A stretch of 64,000 nucleotides of DNA from Pampus argenteus (Eukaryota; Chordata; Actinopteri; Scombriformes; Stromateidae). Location: NCBI GenBank assembly GCA_036937835.1, contig CM072878.1, positions 7,203,001 to 7,267,000 of the forward strand. The letters are read 5' to 3'. A model generated the notes under the pieces. The model did no database searches. It had not been told where the DNA came from and saw only the letters and a program-made list of their open reading frames with translations. The translations under genes were made by a program, and so were the position numbers. Numbering within the stretch: the first letter of the stretch is position 1; every line of letters begins with the position of its first letter. This document shows, in pieces, positions 12,464 through 26,263 of this stretch.

Positions 12464-15400
12464 CATCGGGGCAGGTGGGGAACTCTGAGAAAGCCAATCA
12501 GCTTCCACAGCAGACTCTTGGGGGTGTGGCTTCCTCCGGCCCCCAAGCAGGTCAGGCGTCTTCAGTGCCTACCCAGAATGTTAATGTGCCATTGCAGCTG
12601 CCGCAGACCCCAGTGAGTAGATCACTCTGCCTTTCCCACTCTTCCCCCAGCCTAGACTTTTTGTTTTTTTTGTTTTAAAAACAAAGTAATTATTCACCTA
12701 ATGTGCTCTTTCTTTCTTTCTTTCTCAATTTCTGTATATATTCTGTTATTTCCTAAAAAATGGAACTGAGCGTTGAAGCTCCTGTTCTCTCCACCTTGAT
12801 CTACTAAGATTGCGTTTTCTGTGGAAAAATGAAAAGTTTTAGAAAGGTTGTAGATTTTTAAAAGGCTAGTTTTATCTGAAGGATACCTAACTTTCTTTTG
12901 AAAAAATAAAATTGTCCTTAAAGTATCAAATTATCAATATTCATGTGTCAACAAACTCCTAAGTGTTACATTTCTAAACCTCTACCCATCTCTCTCTTTT
13001 CACCTCAGATATCTCCAAAGCCTTCTCTGTCAGTAGATGGCCAGGTATCTTCTCCAGCCTCGGTCAGCAGCAGTACCAATCCTAGCTCCCAGCTCGCCCC
13101 AACTGACGGCCCTGCTCCCAGCCAGGAAAACGTCAAAATGGAGGTGAAGAAGCAGCAGCAGGAGGATGAGGAGGAAGAGGAAGGTGCTGAAACCCAAGAA
13201 GAGGGCAAGGCTTTGGGGAAGATGGGCAAGGGTCAGCCTGACGTGAAGACAGAGGAGAAACCAGAGGTAAGTTTGTCCACATGAGTTTACTGAATCCTGG
13301 AAAAGTCTTTAAATGTCTGAAATCATTCATCTACATAAAAAAAACTGAATCTTAATTAAATTTCAGTTTAATAAGTAATCATTTTGATGAAGAAATAATT
13401 ATACGGGTATTCATTTTCCTCTCAGATAAAGACAGAGAAGCCGTCAGGAGATGGGTGTAAAGGCGAGCCCATGGATACATCTTCATCTTCGGTGTCATCG
13501 TCGGTAGCAACAGGTGAAGACAAGAAGCCAGAGGTGAAGAAAGAGCCCAACGAGGAAGAGGAGGGGTCAGGGTCAACGGCCAACAACAGCTCCCCAGCAG
13601 CTCAGAGCAAGAAGAAAAGTAAGTCTGCACATTAGAGGAGCAGGAGCAAGCGGTTGAGTGCACACTCATTTGACTGATTCACTTGACCGACTGATGCAAC
13701 CTGCTGATAATGCATCTGTCAGTACATCTCTTATTAAAACTACACAATAAAATAACACGTTCTCACTGCAGGGCGGGAAAAGACACTAAATCAACTCTAT
13801 TGTGCGGGTGTGAATGAGCAGAATGTTTGCAGGAGTGGGTGGAAGTGTAACACACACATTGCAGGAGTGGGCGGGAATGTAACACACATGTTGATTCAAC
13901 ATTAATCATTATCTGCATGCTAAGATAAATGAATCATGGGTGTAGAGTAGCCATAAAGTAGTACTAACATAACACACACACGCCTAACAAATTCAGCCAC
14001 ACATGTTTAATACCTGCTCAAATATAAAAAAGAACGGTGTGCCACATCCACGTGTTCAGTCAAGAAAATGTCTCATGTAAGAAGTTAATAACACTGAATG
14101 CAATGTTGATGAAAAATAACAAATGAAGTCAAAGTAGCACAGACTACATGTGACCCCGTTACATATGTCCACTGTTGTCACGCGCCCATCTTTTTTGTTT
14201 TTTTTCTCTTTTTCAGTCTTTAAGCCTGAGGAGCTGCGTCAGGCTCTGATGCCCACGCTGGAATCTTTGTACCGGCAGGACCCTGAGTCCCTTCCCTTCC
14301 GTCAGCCGGTGGACCCCCAGTTACTGGGAATACCCGTACGTATTCGAACTAGTAACAAAACTAACCTGGTAAGGGACTGCACTGGCTGCCATTTTGCTTC
14401 AACTCCTCTGAAAACTTAGCTATTTTTTTTTTTTTTTTTTTTTTTTTCCATCTTTAATAAATTTTTTTCTTTTTGTCATTGCTGTCTTTTTTTCAACATT
14501 TGCTTTATATATCTGCTTCCTGTTTCTTCAGTTTTTTTATTTCTCCCATTGCATGGCAGAAGTTAAGAAAATGAGATTTGGAAGTGTGTGGTGTGTGTAT
14601 GTGGTGTGTGTGTGTGTGTGTGTGTTTATCAATTTGTGGTCTCTTTTCTGAAACTTCTAGTCATTTGTAAATCAAAGCAGTGACTCTTATGAACATTTGC
14701 CTTTCCTTTAATTGACCTCTAGTGAAAGGCAGTTGAGGACAAACGGATAAATGATAGACTCCTCAAATATAAAACAGCAGCAGTTTGGCTGATCACCGAT
14801 TTTTACAACTGAAATAATTTTTTTGTGCTGACAGCTCTTGGCTTCAGTTAAATCTGATTACCTAAAATATCCCACAGTATTACTTGACCCACACATCCAT
14901 CAGAGCATCAGGCCTAATTCATTAATGGCTGATTGTCTTTCATAGCGCGCCAAATAATTTGCTATAAGCTTCAACAACAGTTCACGAGGCAGTTGCTTTT
15001 ATTTATCCCTTTAATTTGTTTTGACTTTTGCCATTTTTTTTAGGTTTTAATTTGAATTATGATTTGTGTAGTTTTCATCCTAGTGTTCCATTGCTAGCTT
15101 TCTAGTTCAGTTCCTCACCAGTAGTAGTGTGTTAGTGTTCAGGTGGGAAGTGTGTAGAGGTGGGACAGTACTTTTACCCTCATTGAAATTGGAATAGAAA
15201 TGAGTACCTGATAAGATTCAGTATAAATTCTTTATACACTTTTATATTCAGGCAAAAAACTTTTTTTCAATCCAAAGCATCTTTAGAGCAGTGTTGCGCG
15301 AGCACCTGGCTATTGGCTTATTTTCTTCTCCGCTGCATTCTCTCTTTTGAGTTTGAGAAGAAGCAGACGACAGGAACAGGACAACAGCTTGGAGACTTGT

Positions 15401-18400
15401 GTCCCTCTTACATTTGCCTCACCTCAGCACTGTTGGCTTTAACTCTGCCACTGTATTGCCACTCATGCTGCTGGCGCTGTTAATGCCAACCACTATGTTG
15501 CTCAGAACAGTAAATCTCTGTCTGCTGTTGCCACCGCTCCGTTCTTCTTGGTTTTGCACCCTGATGGGCCCTGATCACGGGCCTGAAAGCTTTGTGAACT
15601 TTCAGACCTCAGCAGACGACCATTCCCCCAGCTGTCGGACAGTGTTATCATTTTTAAGACAAAATGATAAATAATGATCTCAAGGCTGGGCTTCAGATAT
15701 GTCAAATTAAATCCCACCTGTAGCTAATCTTTAGATTTATTTATTTTTTATCGTTCTACGAGCAGCAGAGGACCGGGCGGACTTGTGGCAGTCAGCTGGT
15801 CCCTGTGAGCTGTACAGATAGGGACCTGAATTTAAATGTAGGGTGCAAAGCGGAGAGCTGGAGGGCAGAAGTTGTCATGTCTCTCTGTTTGCACGCGAAC
15901 CCTCTTCTCTGCAGCGCTCAACAACATTGTCCCCCTGCACCCTCTTCTCTCCCTACTCTGGTCCCACCTGGTCGACTGCGACGCATGATGATGATGATGA
16001 TGATGATGATGATCATGGTTCTCTTCTTCCCCATCTCTCTCGTCTTGGTCCCCCGGACAACCAAACCTTCCCACCATCTCGCTGCTCTTTCTCCTGACCC
16101 CCCCTCTGACCTTCCTGAACTTTACATCGAATGGCGCCCCCTTCCAAAACCAGGACTACTTCGACATCGTGAAGAACCCCATGGACCTGTCGACCATCAA
16201 GCGAAAGCTGGACACGGGACAGTACCAAGAGCCGTGGCAGTACGTGGAGGACATCTGGCTGATGTTCAATAATGCTTGGCTGTACAACCGCAAGACGTCC
16301 CGTGTCTACAAGTACTGCTCCAAGCTGGCTGAGGTGTTTGAGTCAGAGATCGATCCTGTCATGCAGGGCCTGGGATACTGTTGTGGGAGAAAGGTGAGGA
16401 GACATTTTGCTTGCCTTTTTTTATTGAGCTAATTTATGGTCCATGTTGTTTCAGAGGAAGGATAAAGATAAATTCATTCTGTCAGGGAAGTCATAGTACC
16501 ATACGTGTGTGTTTTGACCAATTGGTTTTATTTTCTGATTATTTTCTTCAGATAACAGATCTGCTAACGACTTTTTCTTCTTGTCTCTGTATTGTTCCAG
16601 TTTGAGTTTTCCCCCCAAACTCTATGCTGCTATGGAAAACAATTATGCACCATCCAACGTGACGCTGCTTATTTTAGCTACCAGAACAGGTAAGGGCTGT
16701 CGACACATTGGAACACAAGCACACACAGATCACAGACGTACTGTAGGGCTTGTTGTACTTTGCACATTGATTATATTTCCTGCAACATATTATCAATCAA
16801 TCAGTGCAATCACAGATGAGTTTTAATTTGGCTTCAAATGGTTACCCCTGGCACCATCTCCATCTCCATAGTTCACGTTTTAATTTCCATTACGTTTTCA
16901 TTCATAAAGTGGGCTCCTGTCTTCAGCAGTTGTTCTTTATTTGTTGCACAATTGTTTCCCACTGAGTAAATTTACATGCACAACAAATGACAGCTTGCAT
17001 TTTATGATATGTATACTTGCATAAGTAGGCAAGGGGTGTCCATTCTCACTACTAGAAGGAACGGCTCCCACTTTATAAATGAACTGAAAGGATGATGGGT
17101 CTTTGTTGCTTTACCATTTATTTATTTTTTCCTCATCCACCCTTTCATGTTTGGAGACTTGTATCCTTGCCCCCCCCTTCCTCCTCCACAGCTCCTAGTG
17201 GTCTCTCATGTTGCTGTAATGTTGTTGTTGTTTACCACTGGACGTCTGACGCTAATCTTTGCTTTGCCTTGGCTCTCTGTCCTCTGTTGGTTGTTCACAT
17301 TCTGTCTGTCCCTCCTTCCTCCATGACCCCCTCTCCCTCCCCCGTCCCTCCATTGTCCTCATCTGACCTGTAACTATTTATTTCACGCTTTAATATTCAT
17401 TTTGACCTCCCTCCCCATCTCCCTCCCCCCTTCCCTTCTCTCCCTCCTTTTTTAACGCTTGTGATGTCTGCATTGGCCTGCTTTGGTGTGACCAATCATC
17501 CACTCCGAAATTTACGCGCAAAATCAAAACACCCGCCCACACAAAAACCCTGCATCACGATTGGCTGCTGCCTCCTGGCGACGACCTTCCTTGCCCTCTG
17601 CCTCCTCCTGTGTGTCCGCCCCCTGGCCTGCCCTGCCCTGCCCTGCCCTGCCCTGATTGGCGGCTGCTTCTTCGTGCCCTCTCTGTGATTGGCTGTGCTG
17701 ATGGCGAACGGTGTAGTTCACCAAAATATGGGCTTCTTGCTGACAGGTACCACTTCTGTGAGAAGTGTTTCAACGAAATCCAGGGCGAGAGTGTTTCCCT
17801 GGGGGACGACCCCTCCCAGCCTCAGACGTGAGTACCATTGTGCTTAGTTTCTGTTGTCCAGATGTTCTGTGATCACAGTGGAGATGAATTAGCAACGTCA
17901 AAGATTAAATGTACAATCTGACAGGGTTCTGTTATAAATTCTCCTTTTTTTTGTATCTAAACCCAAAAGGTTGTGGTTAAATGAGACCAGATGAGCATAA
18001 ACTTCAACAGTGTTACACTTTTATTTGCCATTAAGTAACTTTAAGGGTAATAAAAGATCTTATTCCACAGTGTCTGATGGTATCACATGCTGTATCATAT
18101 CAGCCTTTTCCAGCTCATCATTAAAACTATTAAATGTTTCAACTTCAACTTTTTTTTTAAGAAGAGTTTTCCAGATTTTTTTTTTAGAAACAACAATTCT
18201 CTCTGTATTATATATTTGTAATTTTAACAGTCATACATACAGTACTTAATAGGTTTCTTTTTGACAAATGTTGTTATTTTCTTAGACATTGTTCTATTAG
18301 CTCTTTGGTTGTATTAACTCTGTACTTCTCTAATGCATGAGTCTTATCGTCTTGAGATATATTTTTTTAAATTTATATCTTAAATAATAATCTGAATTTA

Positions 18401-20431
18401 ATATAATAGATAATAGATTGTCTGTACTATTGCAACTTCCCGTGAAGCTTTGGTGACCCCTAGTGTGGGTTGGGAACGAGTGCTCTAGACCGTTTATATA
18501 CATTACCCAAAATTCTGCCTGACATATTTGGCATTTTATGTAGTGTGGCAAATAAAGTTATGTAGTGTTGGTTTGTAGTGACTGACCTACCAGCAGGTCA
18601 GTTAAGTTTAAGAGGTTAAAGATTATGAATTGTGGGTTTATTTGGTGATTTCACATCACCATCTTACACCATTTTTAAAACCTACTCTAACATGAGCCTT
18701 TATCTCTTATCTTAGGAGATAAATCATCAATACAACAATACGTATTGATAAAATATTTAACTAGTGGGCATGTCAAGCACTTTCGTGAATTGGGGATAGA
18801 TGCTGCTGATCTTGTTGTGTTTCCATGTTGGGTAAATAATGTGAGCAGGCAGATGGCAGTGCTTGTCGGTTACAGTGGTTTCCTGATCTTTCCCGCAGGT
18901 CCATCAACAAAGAGCAGTTCCAGCGGAAGAAGAATGACACACTCGACCCTGAGTTGTACGTCCCCTTCTTAACACACACGAGCTGAACATTATTTTATAC
19001 CATCTCTATGATGCTGAAAGATGATTGTATGGATTTTGTTTAGATTGCATTGTGATGTTTATAAACAAGGATTACTTATAGATAAATAATATGATTTAAG
19101 TAATTATCATGTGTGAGCCATCCGATGAGAAAGTGTGTGGCTGAGTATTACAGTGATGCGTGACACGTTGCCTTATTAACTGTCTTTTGTCTTCTCGTTC
19201 TCGTTCTGCTCAGGCTTGTGGAATGTAATGACTGCGGTCGTAAAATGCACCAGATCTGTGTCCTGCATCATGACACCATATGGCCGTCAGGGTGAGCCAG
19301 CTACCTTACATACACTCTGTACATGTTACTGGGTCTGGAAAATAAATTTGGCCTTCTGTACTCTCTGAAAAAAAAAACATCCAAAAACATCAATAAAGGT
19401 GTGTAAAAACTAAAAATGTTAAGTCCTAGTACACATGAACGTGCTTTGATGTAGCTGTCGATTTTTGGATATGTAGTCGTTCAGATCATTACATCTGGAC
19501 TGAAAATGTCTGCCAGGATGGCGGCAACACAAACACAAAAGTCCTGTAACTTGAGTGTCGACTGAGAGTCCTGAAAGTTTGTTCTCCCTTCATGTGTGGT
19601 CTGCTTGAATTCGCTTACATCTTTTAATTACAGTCATTATAGTTGTTTGTTTAAAGAAAGTAAGCAAGTCATCTCTTGATTAAAGCCACTCAATCATTGT
19701 CACTGGTCTCTTATTGTGACAAGCTAGATGGTAACCTGCAAATGTAACCATTTTCTATTTATTTCCTCCCTAACCACAGCTTTGTATGTGACAACTGTCT
19801 CAAAAAGGCCAATAAGACACGGAAAGAGAACAAATACGCATCCAAAAGTAAGTAGGAGTCTGTTTTATGACTTTGTCTATCTCCTTTGCCTCAATGTTTC
19901 ACCCCTTTACCCCCCCCCCCAAAACTTCAGGTTTTCATCTTTCTATCTTTTGATTTTAATATCAGCATTTGTGAAAACACAAACTATTTTAGTGATTTGT
20001 ACAATACTATTTATCTATATTTCACTGTAGTATTATTATTATTATGCCCTTAATTAAATTTTCTTTTTACTGACTCCACTGCCTCAAATTTTTGTTTGGG
20101 AATAAAATTATGAAAATCAGGGTTAAGATTTTGAGTGAGATTAATATCTGCAATTTGTTGTGTGGATCTCTGTTTTATCGAGCTCTGTATTCCATCTCTT
20201 TTTTTTATTTTTTATTTTTATTTTTTTACCGTTTTCTTGTCTTTTGCAGGGCTTCCTCAGACCAAGCTGGGGAACTACTTGGAGTCACGAGTGAATGACT
20301 ACCTCAAGCGGCAGAGCCACACTGAATGTGGTGAGGTCACCATCCGTGTGGTCCATGTCTCAGACAAGGTGGTTGAGGTCAAGCCGGGCATGAAGTCCAG
20401 GTAGGAGGCCGGATCTTGCTGTTGCTGCGGG

Positions 20432-20470
<39 letters not shown>

Positions 20471-23400
20471 GTACGATTGTACAATATGAATATAATGGCA
20501 AACAATATTGCAAATAGTCAGCTGAAAGTGCACAAAATCAAGACTAGGATTTATCTCATCGTCATCATTTAGTATAGAAAAGGAGGAGGAAATCCTCATG
20601 AAATAAATCAAGAGACACAGGCTTATTACTTGAAGAAAAACACTTTCCTGGCAACATCCGCTGAAATGGGGAATACTGGAACAATAAAGTGAAATTCAGT
20701 TTTTTCAAGTTGGTGAAATAAGTAAACAATCAGGTACACATACGTTTACCAAACAGACTGTAGTTGAAGTTGGTTTTAAAGTTTGCATCCAACCAGCTGG
20801 ATTTGTATCATCAGTGGCTGTGATCAGGCGAGGAAGAGCTTCATTGTCAGCAGCAGCTGGTTGGCCATAATGCACAGTAGCGCAAGTAACGGATGAATCC
20901 CAAATAAAAGTCTGAATGGAGATTTGATTACTGAAGCGTGTGAAATATTGTGGAGGATAAATGAACAAAAGGAAAAGTTTTACTTCAGATTTTACACCAG
21001 TCTTGTTCAGAAGGTGAAAACATTGTGGTGAAGAAACGATAGGGATGAGTTGCTGATAACATTTCTGTCATTTCTTGGCCACGATTTGCCTTGAATAGCT
21101 GTTTTCCTCACCTTATTTTTTATTTTTTTTCCCCCAGGTTTGTGGACAGCGGAGAGATGTCTGAGTCTTTCCCTTACAGGATGAAAGCCTTGTTTGCATT
21201 TGAGGACATCGATGGAGCAGATGTGTGTTTTTTTGGCATGCATGTTCAAGAGTACGGCTCCGACTGCCCGCCTCCCAACCAGAGGCGAGTGTACATCTCT
21301 TACCTGGACAGCGTGCACTTCTTCAAACCTCGACACCTCAGGACTGTTGTCTACCACGAGATCCTGCTTGGCTACCTGGAGTATGTCAGGAGGCAGGGGT
21401 GAGAGCAAAACTTCTTAAAATTCTTAAAAGAGATGGATAGAGATAGATGGAAACGCCAACTGAGCATTTTCAGTAGCATGAAAATGAGCAGGTAGATGGA
21501 ATATAAGGAAATTCTTTTATATTAGCCTCAGTACATAAATAGATAGATACTTTATTAATCCCATGTCTTCCTGTCTCAGCTTTACGGCGGGTCATATCTG
21601 GGCCTGTCCACCCAGTGAAGGGGATGATTACATCTTCCACTGTCACCCAGCGGACCAGAAGATCCCCAAGCCAAAACGCCTGCAGGAGTGGTACAAGAAG
21701 ATGCTGGACAAGGCCGTTTCTGAGCGCATTGTCCATGATTATAAAGTGAGAATTGCCTTCTGTTATCACACCTACTATGTGAATTAATGCATTTATCACA
21801 GTCAAGATATTCACCCATAGTCTTTAGCGATGTCTTGACATTTATATTTCTTTCATTATTAATTTTTGAGTTATCCCTAATGCATATTTTTCCAGTTTGC
21901 TACTAAGTATATTTTAAGAAATGTACAGATGTTCAAACTTCCCTTTTTTTTGCTGAAGAAAACAAATCTCTTTTTGATGTTTAAATGTTAAATTTGTTTG
22001 TAGCTCCTGGATAGCTACTAAATAACCCTTGTGATGAGATTGATTTCTTAACTGCTGTTTTTGAAGTCAAGAATCAACTAATAGTCTTTTACTAAAACAG
22101 TGAAAAAAAGCTAACGGGGACATTTACAGCACTGAACACTTGTCTCTTCCTTCCTTGTTGTCCCTCAGGACATCTTCAAACAGGCAACAGAAGACCGTCT
22201 GACCAGTGCCAAGGAGCTGCCATACTTTGAGGGTGACTTCTGGCCCAACGTACTGGAGGAAAGCATCAAGGAGCTGGAGCAGGAAGAGGAGGAGCGGAAG
22301 AGGGAGGAAAACAGTACGTCCAATGAGAGCACAGATGTGAGTAAAATAAGAGTCATTACTTTACTTAATTTTGTCACAAAATGTTGTTTTTCATGGCAGT
22401 GCTTTGTATTGAAGTTGATATTAAAATGTCCACAGGCCACAAAAGGAGACAGCAAGAATGCCAAAAAGAAGAATAATAAAAAGACAAGTAAGAACAAGAG
22501 TAGTTTGAGCCGAGCCAATAAGAAGAAACCAGGGATGCCCAATGTTTCTAATGACCTTTCCCAGAAACTCTACGCCACCATGGAGAAACATAAAGAAGTA
22601 TGTGTGCCGCTTCTTTTTAATTGCATTATATGGAGTAATTATATAAAAACATTATGGTGACTTGTGACATCAGTTTTGACTTTTCACTCCACTCTGTAAA
22701 TGATGACTAGTATTCTGCTCTTTAGCATGTGCTGCTGCTAATGTTGTTTTGAAAAGTTCAACTGTTTTTTTTTAAAGGAGAGTAGATGCAGCTTATACAA
22801 CAGCTACAACTGACCATAATAAAATAGCCATTATCTTATCTATCTTTATCTTTGTTTTACCAACCGATAAAACATGAATTAACCTACCGTATATTTTGAT
22901 ATTAACAATCGAATGCATGACTGCTTGTATGTGGGAAGTGTAGCTTGTAGTGATGTAAAACAGGATTAAGTTAGATGTTGTTGACAGGTGTCCCCTGTCA
23001 TTGCCAGGTCTTCTTTGTCATCCGCCTTATTGCCGGCCCCTCTGCCAACTCACTGCCCCCCATCACTGACTCGGACCCCCTGATGGCCTGTGACCTGATG
23101 GACGGCCGTGATGCCTTCCTGACTCTGGCCAGGGACAAGCACCTGGAGTTCAGCTCTCTCAGAAGGTCCAAGTGGAGCTCCATGTGTATGTTGGTGGAGC
23201 TGCACAACCAAAGCGCGGACCGCTTTGTCTATACCTGTAATGAGTGTAAACATCATGTGGAGACCCGCTTCCACTGCACTGTCTGCGAGGTGAGAATCAG
23301 GATTTCGCTGCAATTGAGCTTTCCTCCCTTTGCATTTGACTGGTGATGAAACTGCAGCAAAAATGCTGCGACCCTGTGAATATTATCAGCAGATGGTGAA

Positions 23401-25465
23401 AACCTTGAGTGTCCACAATAAGATGATGCATTCTGAACCGAGAGGAAACATCACAGTCTTGTTTCAGTGTTGACAGGACAGTGTTTTTCCAAATTATTGA
23501 TGAATGCCTGCGCAGATATAGTTGGCTGGCAGTAAATATTAATAAGGCCACTTTGTCATCTAAGTGATGTTTTTTGAAAGTCAATATAGACCAACTCAAC
23601 ATTTGGTCATGCCCGAAAAAATGTTTGTAAAATCTAGGCAGAGGGAGTCACAAAGGCTCACTCGCTTTTAATTTAGGTGCGACTATAACATAAATGGAAA
23701 ATATTGCAAAAAGGCTGAGTGGTGTGCGTTACTTTGGGCATCTTGCTGTAGGGATCATCTGAACCAAGGTGAATCCAGACACTATACAATTTGAGACAGG
23801 ATGGCACAAAATGTAGTGGTTGTGCAAGCTTAAGTACATAATATTGATTGTTTGAACATGTATTATTTAATCAAGTGATTAAATTCATATTTATTTTTTT
23901 ATTTTCCCATCTTTCTTTTATCCCTTCCTTTTCCAGGACTATGACTTGTGCATCACCTGCTACAACACTAAAGGTCATGAGCACAAGATGGATAAGCTGG
24001 GGCTTGGACTGGATGACGACAGCAACAACCAGGCAGCAGCCGCTACCCAGAGTCCCGGAGACTCTCGCCGCCTCAGCATCCAGCGCTGCATCCAGTCGCT
24101 GGTCCACGCGTGCCAGTGCCGCAACGCCAACTGCTCCCTGCCGTCCTGCCAGAAGATGAAGCGTGTTGTTCAGCACACAAAAGGCTGCAAGCGCAAGACA
24201 AACGGTGGCTGTCCCATCTGCAAGCAGCTTATTGCTCTGTGCTGCTACCATGCCAAACACTGTCAGGAGAACAAATGTCCCGTCCCGTTCTGCCTGAATA
24301 TCAAGCAAAAGCTCCGACAGCAGCAGCTACAGCACAGGCTCCAGCAGGCCCAAATGTTAAGAAGGAGGATGGCCAGCATGCAGCGGGTGGGGCAGCCGGC
24401 TGGGGGGGCACCGGGAGGACCTGTTGTAGGACTTCCATCACCAGGGAACAATGGCACCACTGCACCCAGTACTCCAACATCTAGTGGAACACAACCCCCG
24501 ACTCCCCAGACTCCGACTCAGACAATGCCTCCAGTTCCACAGCAAGGAATGGGCCCTGGACCTGGAGTCCAGCAGCAACAGCAGCCTGGTGGGATGCCCT
24601 CACAAGGTGGAATGCCTCCTCAGCACCACCTACATCATCAGTTCCAGCAGATGGGGGGTGGAGGCAGCGGCGCTGGAGGAATAATGAGCTCTCCCCAGCA
24701 TCAACAGCAGATGCACCCTCAGGTCCAGCAGCAGCAGCAGCAAAGTGGATTAGGGACCAACCCTCAACAGCTCCAGCAGCACCCCAACAATTTGCCTGCA
24801 TATGCCAGCAGACCCCCGGGCTCCTCCCCAATCCACCAGTCCCAGGGAAAACCAGTTCTTGGTTCTGCAACACCACCGCAGCAGCAGCAGCCTGGTGGTG
24901 CTGTGATGACTGGAAGTGTTGGGGGTCAACAACCTCCCAACCAGCCCCCAGGTCAGCCCCCTCATCCATCTTCCGGTCCTCCACCGGCAGCAGTAGAAAT
25001 TGCTATGAAGATCCAACAGGTAGCCGATGCTCAGAGGAAAATGGCGCTGCAGAGGCAAGCAGCCCAGGCAGCTGCAGGCTTAATGCCTCCTCACCCCCAC
25101 CATCAACAGGGTCAAGGTCAACAGATGGCCATGGGTCACCCAGGACCAGTTGGGATGGTTGGACCTCAGGGCATGCCACCACAGACCCAAGCAGCAGTGG
25201 CAGTTGCTCGGACCCATATGGATCAACAACAAGGCGCTCCCCCAGGGATGATGGTTGGCGCTGGTGGGCCCATGCAGCAAACCCCTCAGCAGGGTAACCT
25301 GCCCCAAGGCCAGCTCCCCCCTCAGGTGCAGCTTCAACAGCAGAGGATGGGTGCTCCACTTCAAAACCCACAACAGCAGTGGGCAGGTCAGGGGATGCCA
25401 CCCCAGCAGAGACAAGCTATGATGAGCCATCAAGCCATGATGGCAGCCCAACAGCAACAGCAGCA

Positions 25466-25497
<32 letters not shown>

Positions 25498-26231
25498 AGC
25501 AAATGCAACAACAACAACAACAACAACAACAACAGCAGCAAGCTCAGGGCCATGCTGCCTTGATGAATATGGCACAGCAGCAGCAGCAGCAGCAAGGTGG
25601 TGGGGTTCCAGGGGGAGCACTCTCTGGTATTCCAGGGGCTGCTGGTGGGAACATTCCCCAGTCAGCCCTCCAGGAACTGTTACGGACTCTCCGTTCGCCG
25701 AGCTCACCACTCCAGCAGCAGCAAGTTCTCAACATCTTGCGGTCTAACCCACAGCTCATGGCTGCTTTTATTAAACAGAGGGCCTCAAAATACAAGGGTG
25801 TCCCAGGAGGGGTCCCAGGAGGGGTCCCAGGTGGTGTCCCAGGTGGTGTCCCAGGAGGGGTCCCAGGTGGTGTCCCAGGAGGGGTCCCAGGAGGTCCTGT
25901 TCCCACAGGGGGTGCTGTAGGTAATGTCATGGCAGGAGGAGGGCCACAGGTGAACATGAATGCTGCAGGTGCCGGCCAGCCAGGGATGCACATGGGGGCC
26001 CAAGGAGGGACGAATGTCAACATGGCTGCTATGGCTCAGTTACAGCAGCAGCAGATGCAACAGCAGCAGAGGCCAATGCTTAGCAGTGTACAACAGCAGC
26101 AAGTGGCAGCTCTCCAACAGCAGCAGCAACAACAGCAAGGTGGAGGAAGAGGTATGCAGGCCCAGGGGCCACAAATGGCAAATCTCAACAATCCCCAGTT
26201 TAGAGAACTGCTAATGAGGCGGCATCTTCAA

Positions 26232-26263
<32 letters not shown>

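Larger units (their letters stand above)
20250..23289 (+). other. ep300: ep300 HAT catalytic domain, exons 24-29
   Basis: Residues 1358-~1735. The acetyl-CoA/substrate core is intact: VEVKPGMKSRFVDSGE, FFGMHVQEYGSDCPPPN, YISYLDSVHFF, YHEILLGYLEYV, GHIWACPPSEGDDYIFHCHP and LQEWYKKMLDKA. The Tyr of EWYKKM is Y1533 here and corresponds to the human catalytic Y1467. Exon 28 (22436-22597, residues 1607-1660) is the Lys-rich autoinhibitory loop (KNAKKKNNKKTSKNKSS), so autoacetylation control is probably conserved. Confidence 0.94.

Noticed and set aside
15805..16272. 155-codon frame overlapping the ep300 bromodomain exon
   Set aside because: It reads the bromodomain exon in the wrong frame and includes a Met run from (ATG)n in the intron.
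22988..23007. Alternative acceptor for ep300 exon 29 at 22987
   Set aside because: It would add 20 nt and shift the frame; the acceptor at 23007 joins KHKE to VFFVIRLI as in human.
25800..25895. CRISPR-like or regulatory direct-repeat array
   Set aside because: The repeats are contiguous without spacers, in frame, and encode VPGG inside ep300.
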